DNA from: Bacteroidota bacterium | GTDB lineage: Bacteria > Bacteroidota > Bacteroidia > Chitinophagales > Chitinophagaceae | Assembly: GCA_023391315.1 (NCBI GenBank) | Contig: JAEWBD010000260.1 | Span: forward strand, 1-12,568 | Direction: 5' to 3' | Length of the DNA stretch: 12,568 bases | Part shown: piece by piece, positions 6,092 through 12,568 of the stretch | Layout of the letters: each line of letters starts with the position of its first letter | Numbering within the stretch: the first letter of the stretch is position 1 | Made by a program: the position numbers and the translations under genes | Notes under the pieces: generated by a model | The model's input: only the letters and a program-made list of their open reading frames with translations | Databases searched by the model: none | Told to the model about the DNA's origin: nothing

Positions 6092-9000
6092 TTATGCACT
6101 TGCAGCAGCAGCCTGCTTTTGAATAACAGCATTATGCATGCGCTGCAGGAAAGATAACATTACATTCATATCGTCCACATCATTTACCACCAATAAAAAG
6201 TTTTTACCCACCTGTTTTAACCTTGCTTTATTCGTACCGGTTTGCAGGTATTGCATGATACCCTGGAATACATCGCTTTCAAAATAAGGCGAATCATTTT
6301 TATTGATGAAATAGCAGCGCAACGTTTTATCTTTTAATGTCATCTTTTCAAAACCCAAATCAATAGCAGCCCAGCGGCAACGTACAGTTGTAATCAGGTC
6401 TTCTACTTCATTTGGCAAAGGCCCGAAACGATCGATGAGTTCTTTTTCAAACGCCTGCAATTCTTCCTCTTTTTCACAATTATCCAGCCTTGTATAAAGC
6501 GACAGGCGTTCCGTTATGCTTTCCACATAATCATCAGGAATAAGAATTTCAAGGTCGGTATCAATGGTACAATCGCTTACATAATCATCCTGCCTGCTGA
6601 TCTCTTCTTTAAATACATCTTTAAACGACGTGCGTTTTAATTCACGTATGGCTTCATCCAATATTTTCTGATAAGTTTCAAACCCAATATCAGCCATGAA
6701 GCCGGTTTGTTCACCGCCTAATAAATTACCGGCGCCACGAATATCCAGGTCACGCATGGCAATTTGAAAACCGCTGCCTAATTCACTGAATTGTTCCAGT
6801 GTTTGTAAACGTTTTCTTGAATCAGTGGGCAACGTACTCATTGGCGGAGCAAACAAATAACAGAATGCTTTTTTATTGCTGCGCCCAACACGGCCACGCA
6901 ACTGGTGCAGATCACTTAACCCAAACTGGTGCGCATTATTAATGATGATGGTATTTACATTCGGAATGTCAACACCGCTTTCAACAATATTGGTGGAAAC
7001 AAATACATCATACTTTCTGTCAATAAAATCCAGCAAACGTTCTTCCAATTGGTTGCCATCCATTTGTCCGTGCGCAAATGTTATACTTAAATCCGGGCAA
7101 AGGCTTTGTATCATCGCACTCATTTCAGCCAAACCAAGCACGCGGTTATGAATAAAGAAAACCTGGCCGCCGCGTTCTGTTTCATAATAGATCGCATCGC
7201 GAATAGCATCTTCATTAAACACCGCTACTTCTGTTTGTATAGGCTGGCGGTTAGGTGGCGGTGTATTGATGATGCTTAAATCTCTTGCACCCATCAAGCT
7301 GAATTGCAATGTACGCGGAATAGGCGTGGCCGTTAAGGTTAAGCAATCAACCGTTGCTTTTAATGTTTTTAATTTCTCTTTATGCGCCACACCAAACTTC
7401 TGCTCTTCATCAATTATCATTAATCCAAGGTCTTTAAACTTCACGCTGTTGGCCAGCAAACCATGTGTGCCAATGATAATATCAATCTTTCCTTCTTCAA
7501 CTTTTTTAAGCGTCTCCTTTTTTTCTTTAGCTGATTTAAAGCGGTTGATATAATCAATAGTTACAGGAAAATCTTTCAGCCGCTCACTAAAAGTTTTATA
7601 GTGTTGAAATGCAAGAATGGTTGTAGGAACAAGCACCGCAGCCTGTTTACCATCAACACAGGTTTTAAATGCAGCACGAATGGCTATTTCTGTTTTACCA
7701 AAACCAACATCGCCGCAAACAAGGCGGTCCATTGGTGAAGCCTTTTCCATATCCTGCTTTACATCTTCTGTTGCCTTTGCCTGGTCGGGGGTGTCTTCAT
7801 AAATAAAAGATGCTTCAAGCTCGGTTTGCATATAATTGTCCGGCGTATGCGCAAAGCCTTGCTGCGCCTTGCGTTGGGCATATAATTTAATGAGATCAAA
7901 AGCAATTTCTTTAACCTTTGTCTTTGTTTTTTCTTTCAGCCTGTTCCATACATCACTTCCTAATTTATTAATCTTCGGCGCCGTTCCCTCCTTGCCCGTG
8001 AACTTTGATATTTTATGGAGTGAATTTATGTTTACATATAAAATATCCCCGTCTTTATAAATAATCCTTACGGCTTCCTGCAGTTTACCATTTACTTCTA
8101 TTTTTTGCAAACCGCTGTAAGTGCCCACTCCATGATCGATATGGGTTACAAAATCTCCCGGCTGCAATTCTTTTAACGTACGAAGTGTAAGCGCTTTATT
8201 TTTATTATAGGCCTGCTTAACGCGGTATTTATGATAACGCTGAAAGATTTGATGATCTGTATAACAAACTACTTTTGTGTCTTCATCAATAAAACCTTCA
8301 TGAATGGAAGTGGCAATAGGTGTAAACTGAATATCCGTATTAAGGTCTTTGAAAATAGAATGCAAACGCTCTAATTGCTTTGCCTGTTCTGCAAAAATGT
8401 ACAACTCATAACCCCTGGCTTCATGCGTTTTTAAATCTTTTATCAAGAGATCAAATTGCCGGTTAAATGCAGGTTGCGGTTTTGTATTCAGTTCGATTTC
8501 AAAGCTGGAAAGATGCGGCTTATAACCAAATTCCACCAAATGATGTTGCAGTATTTGCCTTTCAATTGTTGCAGCAGGAACAAAGTCTTTTAGTTCAACT
8601 GTCTTCAATATCGTATTATCATCATCATCCTCTTCGGTGGACTGTGGACTATGGACTATGGACTCCAGATAATCTCCCAATTGCTCTTCCTGCTCATTAA
8701 TCACTTCCCGGATAACATCCCAGTCTTTTATCCAAACTACAGTTTGTTCAGGCAAAAATTCAAGCAGGGAAATTTTCTCATCGCTTTCAAACTGTGTATC
8801 AATATTTGGTATGATAGAAACCTGCAACAGTTTTCTTTCACTCAACTGCGATTCGGGATCGAATATGCGGATGCTGTCAACATCATTGCCAAATAACTCA
8901 ACGCGATAAGGCTTCTCATTGCCAAAAGAATAAATATCCAAAATGCCGCCACGTAAAGCAAACTGGCCTGGTTCATATACAAAATCTGTTCTTTCAAAAC

Positions 9001-9511
9001 CGTACATCACAAACAATTCAAGCAGGCTGTCGAGGTTAAGCGTATCATTTGTTTTTATGTGAATGATGTTACTGCTTAACGTTTTTGACAATACCACTTT
9101 CTCAAACAACGCTTCAGGATAAGTGATAATGATGCCTGACGGCGCAACTGACATTTTGGTTAAAGCTTCCGTGCGCAGCATAACATGGCTGCTGTTGAGA
9201 TGTTTAAAATCTTTCTTGCTTTTGAAAGAAGAAGGAAAATAAAACAGGTTCAATGCCTGGGTTAAATTTTCCAGCGTGTTGTGAAAATAAGCTGCTTCTT
9301 CCGCATCATTCAAAACAACCAAATGTGCTGCTGCATTGTTTGTTTTATCATTCTGATATTTATCAAACAAAGCCGCTAAAACAAATTCGGCACTGCTGCC
9401 CTGTAAATTTTTAAGAAATATTTTTTGAGTATCGGCAAAAGTAAGCCTGTCCGCCAGGTGAAATAGGCGGGGATGTTGTTTGTACTTATCCAGTAACGCA
9501 CCAAGATTCAT
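6092..9511 (-). CDS. mfd: Transcription-repair coupling factor
   Basis: Mfd is a DNA translocase that removes RNA polymerase stalled at lesions and recruits UvrA for nucleotide excision repair. The 1139 residues are close to E. coli's 1148. The N-terminal UvrB-like region contains PGQFALRGGILDIYSFG (near 175-195). The polymerase-interacting CarD-like domain starts near 448 with GDFVTHIDHGVGTYSG. The translocase core has Walker A GDVGFGKT (600-607), DEEQ (701-704), TATPIPRT and the motif VI sequence QLRGRVGRS (near 870). The TRCF C-terminal domain (near 980-1080) contains LIDRFGPLP. Residues 283-292 come from a heptamer repeat and are followed by a run of acidic residues (EEDDDD), probably a surface loop. 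A -7-like promoter box lies 10 bases upstream of the ATG. The TPR lipoprotein and rpe genes follow closely. Confidence 0.97.
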   Translation of the reverse strand: MNLGALLDKYKQHPRLFHLADRLTFADTQKIFLKNLQGSSAEFVLAALFDKYQNDKTNNAAAHLVVLNDAEEAAYFHNTLENLTQALNLFYFPSSFKSKKDFKHLNSSHVMLRTEALTKMSVAPSGIIITYPEALFEKVVLSKTLSSNIIHIKTNDTLNLDSLLELFVMYGFERTDFVYEPGQFALRGGILDIYSFGNEKPYRVELFGNDVDSIRIFDPESQLSERKLLQVSIIPNIDTQFESDEKISLLEFLPEQTVVWIKDWDVIREVINEQEEQLGDYLESIVHSPQSTEEDDDDNTILKTVELKDFVPAATIERQILQHHLVEFGYKPHLSSFEIELNTKPQPAFNRQFDLLIKDLKTHEARGYELYIFAEQAKQLERLHSIFKDLNTDIQFTPIATSIHEGFIDEDTKVVCYTDHQIFQRYHKYRVKQAYNKNKALTLRTLKELQPGDFVTHIDHGVGTYSGLQKIEVNGKLQEAVRIIYKDGDILYVNINSLHKISKFTGKEGTAPKINKLGSDVWNRLKEKTKTKVKEIAFDLIKLYAQRKAQQGFAHTPDNYMQTELEASFIYEDTPDQAKATEDVKQDMEKASPMDRLVCGDVGFGKTEIAIRAAFKTCVDGKQAAVLVPTTILAFQHYKTFSERLKDFPVTIDYINRFKSAKEKKETLKKVEEGKIDIIIGTHGLLANSVKFKDLGLMIIDEEQKFGVAHKEKLKTLKATVDCLTLTATPIPRTLQFSLMGARDLSIINTPPPNRQPIQTEVAVFNEDAIRDAIYYETERGGQVFFIHNRVLGLAEMSAMIQSLCPDLSITFAHGQMDGNQLEERLLDFIDRKYDVFVSTNIVESGVDIPNVNTIIINNAHQFGLSDLHQLRGRVGRSNKKAFCYLFAPPMSTLPTDSRKRLQTLEQFSELGSGFQIAMRDLDIRGAGNLLGGEQTGFMADIGFETYQKILDEAIRELKRTSFKDVFKEEISRQDDYVSDCTIDTDLEILIPDDYVESITERLSLYTRLDNCEKEEELQAFEKELIDRFGPLPNEVEDLITTVRCRWAAIDLGFEKMTLKDKTLRCYFINKNDSPYFESDVFQGIMQYLQTGTNKARLKQVGKNFLLVVNDVDDMNVMLSFLQRMHNAVIQKQAAAASA
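8638..8665 (-). repeat. Four-unit heptamer repeat inside mfd
   Basis: On the coding strand the units are GAGTCCA, TAGTCCA, TAGTCCA and CAGTCCA, exactly 28 bases with a period of seven. They are translated as ESIVHSPQS plus the start of the next codon, residues 283-292. Units one and four fall on a codon boundary and carry G or C instead of T, so the TAG of the repeat is never in frame. Confidence 0.8.
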
Positions 9512-9521
9512 AAACGCGGTG

Positions 9522-9529
9522 CAAAGTTA
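9522..9529 (-). promoter_or_regulatory. Bacteroidota -7 promoter box for mfd
   Basis: The - strand reads TAACTTTG, a full match to the TAnnTTTG consensus, followed by C. Ten bases separate it from the mfd ATG, so a start about five bases downstream would give a nearly leaderless mRNA. A TTTG (9543-9546) lies 13 bases upstream, closer than the usual 19-21 spacing for the -33 element, so the upstream half is uncertain. Confidence 0.55.
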
Positions 9530-9554
9530 GTTCATTCAGCGTCAAATTTTAAAT

Positions 9555-9568
9555 CATAGATTATAGAT
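9555..9568. repeat. Two-unit heptamer repeat (CATAGAT TATAGAT) between mfd and the phosphoesterase gene
   Basis: Two 7-base units stand side by side in the 87-base gap. The unit contains TAG. The rest of this gap is AT-rich and holds the mfd promoter box, with no clear terminator for the phosphoesterase gene. Confidence 0.45.
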
Positions 9569-9598
9569 TCGCCTGTTCCCTATAAATTATAATAATTA

Positions 9599-11449
9599 TT
9601 AACGTAAGGTTTGCAGGCAAACAACCTTTCCATCCATTGTAGTTACGATAATTCTATCGCCCGAAACCGCAGTAATATTCGTAATGAGCGCATTTGAAAT
9701 TTTATGTTTCCATAAAACGGATCCATCTTTATTAACAGCTATAACAGTGCCATCATCAGAAGGCACATAGATTAAACCATTATCTGCAACAATTGCTGTT
9801 GGTGCAATTTCATATCCCAAATTAGTGTTTGATTTAAAATCAACTTGCATACTGTCAGCTTTGGTAGAAAAGCCAATCAATTCGCCTTCCATTGTTTTTG
9901 CATAAACCAATGAACTGTCTTCTGATAAACCCATTGATTCCCGCACACGGTGTAGAGGATCCTGTTTCCGCCAGATAACATTGCCCGTTTCTGCATCAAA
10001 ACAGGTTGCATAACGATCAGGCGCCACAATAAATACACGGTTGTTTGCAGCAACAGGATAGCAGGCTGCGGGTGAATACATGCGGTTGGCAGCGCCGTTA
10101 TTCCACTTCCATACAAGCGTTCCATCTTCCGCGTTTAATGCATAAAATTCCGTACCCCACGTGCCAAAATATATTTTATTATTATAGAACAAGGGTTTGT
10201 CAACCACAAAACCCTTGACACTATCATAACTCCATTTTAATTTTCCTGTCTGCAAATCAATCGCACGGAATTTTCCATCAGCAGCACCTATATAAACAAT
10301 ACCATTTTTAATTAATGGCGAGGCTACAACAGGCTTATTGGTTTCTAGTTTCCAGTGCGGTTTCCCGTTATTTACATCCAGGCAATAAATATTATTATCG
10401 GTTGATGCAACAACAGCAAGATTATTTCCAGCCACAGGCGTTGAATAAATTTTACCATTGGTTTTGTACGACCAGGCTTTTTTACCATTGGTTTTATTCA
10501 ATGCGTAGATAAAGCCTTTTGAATTGCTTGCTATCACAAGGTTACCTGATACTGCAACACCGGAGCCTATATCGCTGTTATCCGTAAATTCCCAAACAGT
10601 TTGTACATTCTTATAAGTTGAATTAACTGCATAAGAAGGCCGGTAGTAAGTGCTTGAACCTGCCTTAAAATGGTGCTTATATAATGCCACCTGCGCCCAT
10701 TGGTTTTCTTCGCCGGTAACGGGATTGCGTTCTGTATAAGTTGCCGTATCATTTTGTATGGTAACGATGTTATAACCGCCAACATCTTTTCTTGCGCGAA
10801 GATTAGAGCGACCCATAATGCCGGGAATACCTTCGAAATTTAGCTGGTGATTGGCATGGCCGTGCCCACAGATAATGAGTTGTGTGTTTCTTGTTTTTAA
10901 AAGATCAATTACATCGTACCAGTTATTTAAAGAACTATCCATTGGATAGTGATTCACAAAAATGACTGGCTGCTTTTTATTCTTAAGATGTTTCAATGTT
11001 GAATCGAGCCACACAACATTTTCCCTTGGCACCTGGCCAGGGCTCATGCGCATGTTTGGCCCACAGGCCGATCCGATAAAATAATAGCCGCCAAAATCAA
11101 AGAAGAAAGTTTCTGCACCGAACATTTTTTTGAAACTGTTGGTACCGCTTTCGCTCCAGTTGGCATCGTGGTTGCCGGGAATAATGTGCCAGGGCTTGTT
11201 TAAGCTATCCAGTATTTGTTTGGCAATACTAAATTCAGAGTCTGAACCAAAATCTGTTATATCACCGGAAAGAATTACAAATGCAATGGACGGATCGTGG
11301 TTGAAGCTTTGCACTGTTCTGCGCAGATCATCTTCTGAATTATTACTCCCGATATGTGTGTCGGACACATGCGCAAATTTAAAACCATCCTGGGCTTCAG
11401 TTATGCAAAAGCTTAATGTCAATACAATTACAAACAGTACTTTCTTCAT
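9599..11449 (-). CDS. Secreted metallophosphoesterase fused to a PQQ-type beta-propeller
   Basis: The 616-residue protein begins MKKVLFVIVLTLSFCITEAQ, a signal peptide, so it acts outside the cytoplasm. Residues 23-200 form a calcineurin-like phosphoesterase with all metal motifs: DTH (Asp30, His32), GDITD (Asp63, Asp66), GNHD (Asn93, His94), His167 in VNHYP and GHGH (195-198). From about 290 to the end, blade-like repeats of the pyrroloquinoline-quinone type recur: NIYCLDVNNGKPHWKLE, FRAIDLQTGKLKWSY, FYALNAEDGTLVWKW, ATCFDAETGNVIWRK, VIAVNKDGSVLWKH. The family acts on phosphomono- or diesters; the substrate is unknown. The propeller may bind a ligand, a partner or the cell surface. It lies downstream of a SusD-like gene and its terminator. 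The ATG at 11449 is preferred because it begins a normal signal peptide; an upstream GTG at 11470 would lie inside the terminator hairpin. Confidence 0.85.
   Translation of the reverse strand: MKKVLFVIVLTLSFCITEAQDGFKFAHVSDTHIGSNNSEDDLRRTVQSFNHDPSIAFVILSGDITDFGSDSEFSIAKQILDSLNKPWHIIPGNHDANWSESGTNSFKKMFGAETFFFDFGGYYFIGSACGPNMRMSPGQVPRENVVWLDSTLKHLKNKKQPVIFVNHYPMDSSLNNWYDVIDLLKTRNTQLIICGHGHANHQLNFEGIPGIMGRSNLRARKDVGGYNIVTIQNDTATYTERNPVTGEENQWAQVALYKHHFKAGSSTYYRPSYAVNSTYKNVQTVWEFTDNSDIGSGVAVSGNLVIASNSKGFIYALNKTNGKKAWSYKTNGKIYSTPVAGNNLAVVASTDNNIYCLDVNNGKPHWKLETNKPVVASPLIKNGIVYIGAADGKFRAIDLQTGKLKWSYDSVKGFVVDKPLFYNNKIYFGTWGTEFYALNAEDGTLVWKWNNGAANRMYSPAACYPVAANNRVFIVAPDRYATCFDAETGNVIWRKQDPLHRVRESMGLSEDSSLVYAKTMEGELIGFSTKADSMQVDFKSNTNLGYEIAPTAIVADNGLIYVPSDDGTVIAVNKDGSVLWKHKISNALITNITAVSGDRIIVTTMDGKVVCLQTLR
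10450..10495 (-). repeat. 16-base direct repeat inside the propeller coding region
   Basis: TTTTACCATTGGTTTT occurs at 10450-10465 and again at 10480-10495, exactly 30 bases apart. Each copy encodes KTNGK, on either side of AWSY. A 30-base in-frame duplication within one propeller blade is the simplest reading. Confidence 0.6.
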
Positions 11450-11454
11450 GCTTA

Positions 11455-11490
11455 TAAAATAAAAAAGCACAGGTTTTGCACCTGTGCTTT
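11455..11490 (-). terminator. Intrinsic terminator of the SusD-like gene
   Basis: An 11-pair perfect stem, AAAGCACAGGT (11464-11474) with ACCTGTGCTTT (11480-11490), closes a five-base loop. On the - strand it is followed by a T-rich run down to about 11455. It begins 16 bases after the SusD-like stop codon and ends only a few bases before the phosphoesterase ATG. Confidence 0.88.
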
Positions 11491-11506
11491 ATATAAAACA
11501 ATTTTA

Positions 11507-12568
11507 TTACCAGCCTTCCGTTTGAGAAAGCGTATAACCCTTATCCTGGTATTCTTCAACCTGCGTTTGCCCCACAGGAGACATGTAATTCTTATCTGAA
11601 AATCCATCCCTGTTGGCGGCATTTTCTACCACCCAGAAACCTACCATATCAGCAGCATTTGTTCCGTCATAGGTAACAATTGTACCGTCCGCCTTTTTCA
11701 CTTTTACATTCCCTTTTGTAGCGGCTGCATCGGTTAAAGCGGTTGGCAGTTCAACAGGCAGGTTCACCCAGGGACCAAGAAAGTAATCGGGATTAGTGCT
11801 GAAATCCATATACTGAAGTTTCTTCCATCTTTTCAGGTCTAACAAACGGAAGCCTTCAAATACAAATTCCATCCTTCTCTCTCTGCGAATTTCCCATATT
11901 AATGCCGGCACATCGGCATCTCTTGCCGGATCATCCGGAAGCGATGATAATGTAAGTGGCGCTGTTTTCTGTACACCTTTCGCAATCGCATCTGCATCCA
12001 AAGGACGGCTACGGATGGCATTGATTGACTGATCCAAATCTACCTGTGTAACTGCAGGGCCGCCATAATATTGTGCAAGCACAGCCTTTGCCTCAATCCA
12101 GTTTAAAACCACTTCGCCTAACCGCATTACCGGCGCATCACTTGTGTTGGTATTGCTTCCCCATGCAGCAGGATAAGTTTTACCGATATAGGTAATGGCT
12201 TCCCTGGATGCAAATTTATAGCCATACAACAGTGTGGCAGAAGCCGGGTTGGCATTATCAATAAATGAAGCCTCAAAACGGGGGTCTCTTGTTTTGGCAA
12301 GATTGGCAATGGAAAAATCATCAGCGCCCGGTTCAGAAGAATGTTCCCACACATTACCGTCATTCATAATAAACGATTTGGCCAATACAAGATTTGGATC
12401 CACGCCCACCACTTCAGTGCCATTGGAATAAGAACCTATGCAATGGGTTATTGACAAAGCGGCATCATACTTCCTGTATAATAACACTTCCGGGTTACCG
12501 GCGAGGTTTTCGGAGGAAAACAATGCTTTAAAATCGCTGCCAAAATTATACTTACCGCTGCTCATTAC
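11507..12568 (-). CDS. SusD/RagB family nutrient-uptake lipoprotein, 3' part
   Basis: The frame stays open through the right edge, so this is the C-terminal 353 or so residues; the lipoprotein signal and N-terminal TPR part are outside. SusD-family proteins sit on the outer surface of the outer membrane and cap a SusC TonB-dependent transporter, binding glycans or other nutrients. Diagnostic features are APVMRLGEVVLNWIEAKA (a SusD TPR helix), INAIRSRPL (usually N-x-IR-x-RA), IRRERRMEFVFEGFRLLDLKRWKKL, and an aromatic C-terminus ending QTEGW. The Met at 12563-12565 is internal, since codons continue upstream without a stop. The susC partner is expected further upstream, beyond the edge. The gene ends in a strong terminator, and the substrate cannot be read from this part. 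Confidence 0.93.
   Translation of the reverse strand, partial: VMSSGKYNFGSDFKALFSSENLAGNPEVLLYRKYDAALSITHCIGSYSNGTEVVGVDPNLVLAKSFIMNDGNVWEHSSEPGADDFSIANLAKTRDPRFEASFIDNANPASATLLYGYKFASREAITYIGKTYPAAWGSNTNTSDAPVMRLGEVVLNWIEAKAVLAQYYGGPAVTQVDLDQSINAIRSRPLDADAIAKGVQKTAPLTLSSLPDDPARDADVPALIWEIRRERRMEFVFEGFRLLDLKRWKKLQYMDFSTNPDYFLGPWVNLPVELPTALTDAAATKGNVKVKKADGTIVTYDGTNAADMVGFWVVENAANRDGFSDKNYMSPVGQTQVEEYQDKGYTLSQTEGW

Noticed and set aside
6876..8060. Several 60-95 codon + strand frames across mfd
   Set aside because: All are antisense to conserved translocase motifs of Mfd; none has a plausible start context or a recognisable product.
10315..10785. Short frames on both strands inside the propeller region
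   Set aside because: They arise from the compositionally repetitive propeller coding and match no known small protein.
11450..11470. GTG start extending the phosphoesterase by seven residues
   Set aside because: It begins inside the terminator hairpin and would place MLFYFIS before a normal MKK signal peptide. The ATG at 11449 is more natural.
12563..12565. ATG as the true start of the SusD-like protein
   Set aside because: The frame continues upstream without a stop to the edge, and the protein begins in mid-domain with no signal peptide, so the Met is internal.

Overview
The window looks like chromosomal DNA from a Bacteroidota bacterium, most likely in or near the Chitinophagaceae. Three things point there: a SusD/RagB-type lipoprotein gene at the right edge, a TAnnTTTG-type promoter box just upstream of mfd with no Shine-Dalgarno sequence, and AT-rich, lysine- and asparagine-rich coding. 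Most of the content is housekeeping. No phage, IS element, CRISPR array, tRNA or rRNA is visible, and no gene-free gap exceeds about 230 bases.

Left part, + strand: the last codons of a gene cut by the edge (perhaps a short-chain dehydrogenase); a degenerate member of the SAM hydroxide adenosyltransferase (chlorinase/fluorinase-fold) family; an RsmB/NOP-type RNA m5C methyltransferase; lysA (diaminopimelate decarboxylase). After a repeat-rich, structured gap of 230 bases comes a stand-alone MlaF-type ABC ATPase. This gene converges with rpe, and the two coding ends overlap by 9 bases inside a possible bidirectional terminator.

Middle and right part, - strand, read from right to left: the 3' part of a SusD-like gene ending in a strong intrinsic terminator; a secreted metallophosphoesterase fused to a PQQ-type beta-propeller; then mfd, a TPR lipoprotein gene and rpe, which are closely spaced and may form one transcription unit. 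mfd has a good TAnnTTTG box that would give an almost leaderless mRNA. The SusD-like protein and the secreted phosphoesterase could together serve uptake and processing of a phosphorylated substrate, but this is inference.

The most unusual signal is a set of short tandem repeats with a 7-base (partly 8-base) period at six separate places. Three have heptamer units containing stop triplets and lie between genes. Two have stop-free units and lie inside the methyltransferase gene. One lies inside mfd in an orientation that contains TAG, and exactly the two units that would have placed TAG in frame carry a substitution. The second notable point is that the SAM adenosyltransferase homologue has lost all three canonical catalytic residues. 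No complete, clearly new multi-gene system is visible.
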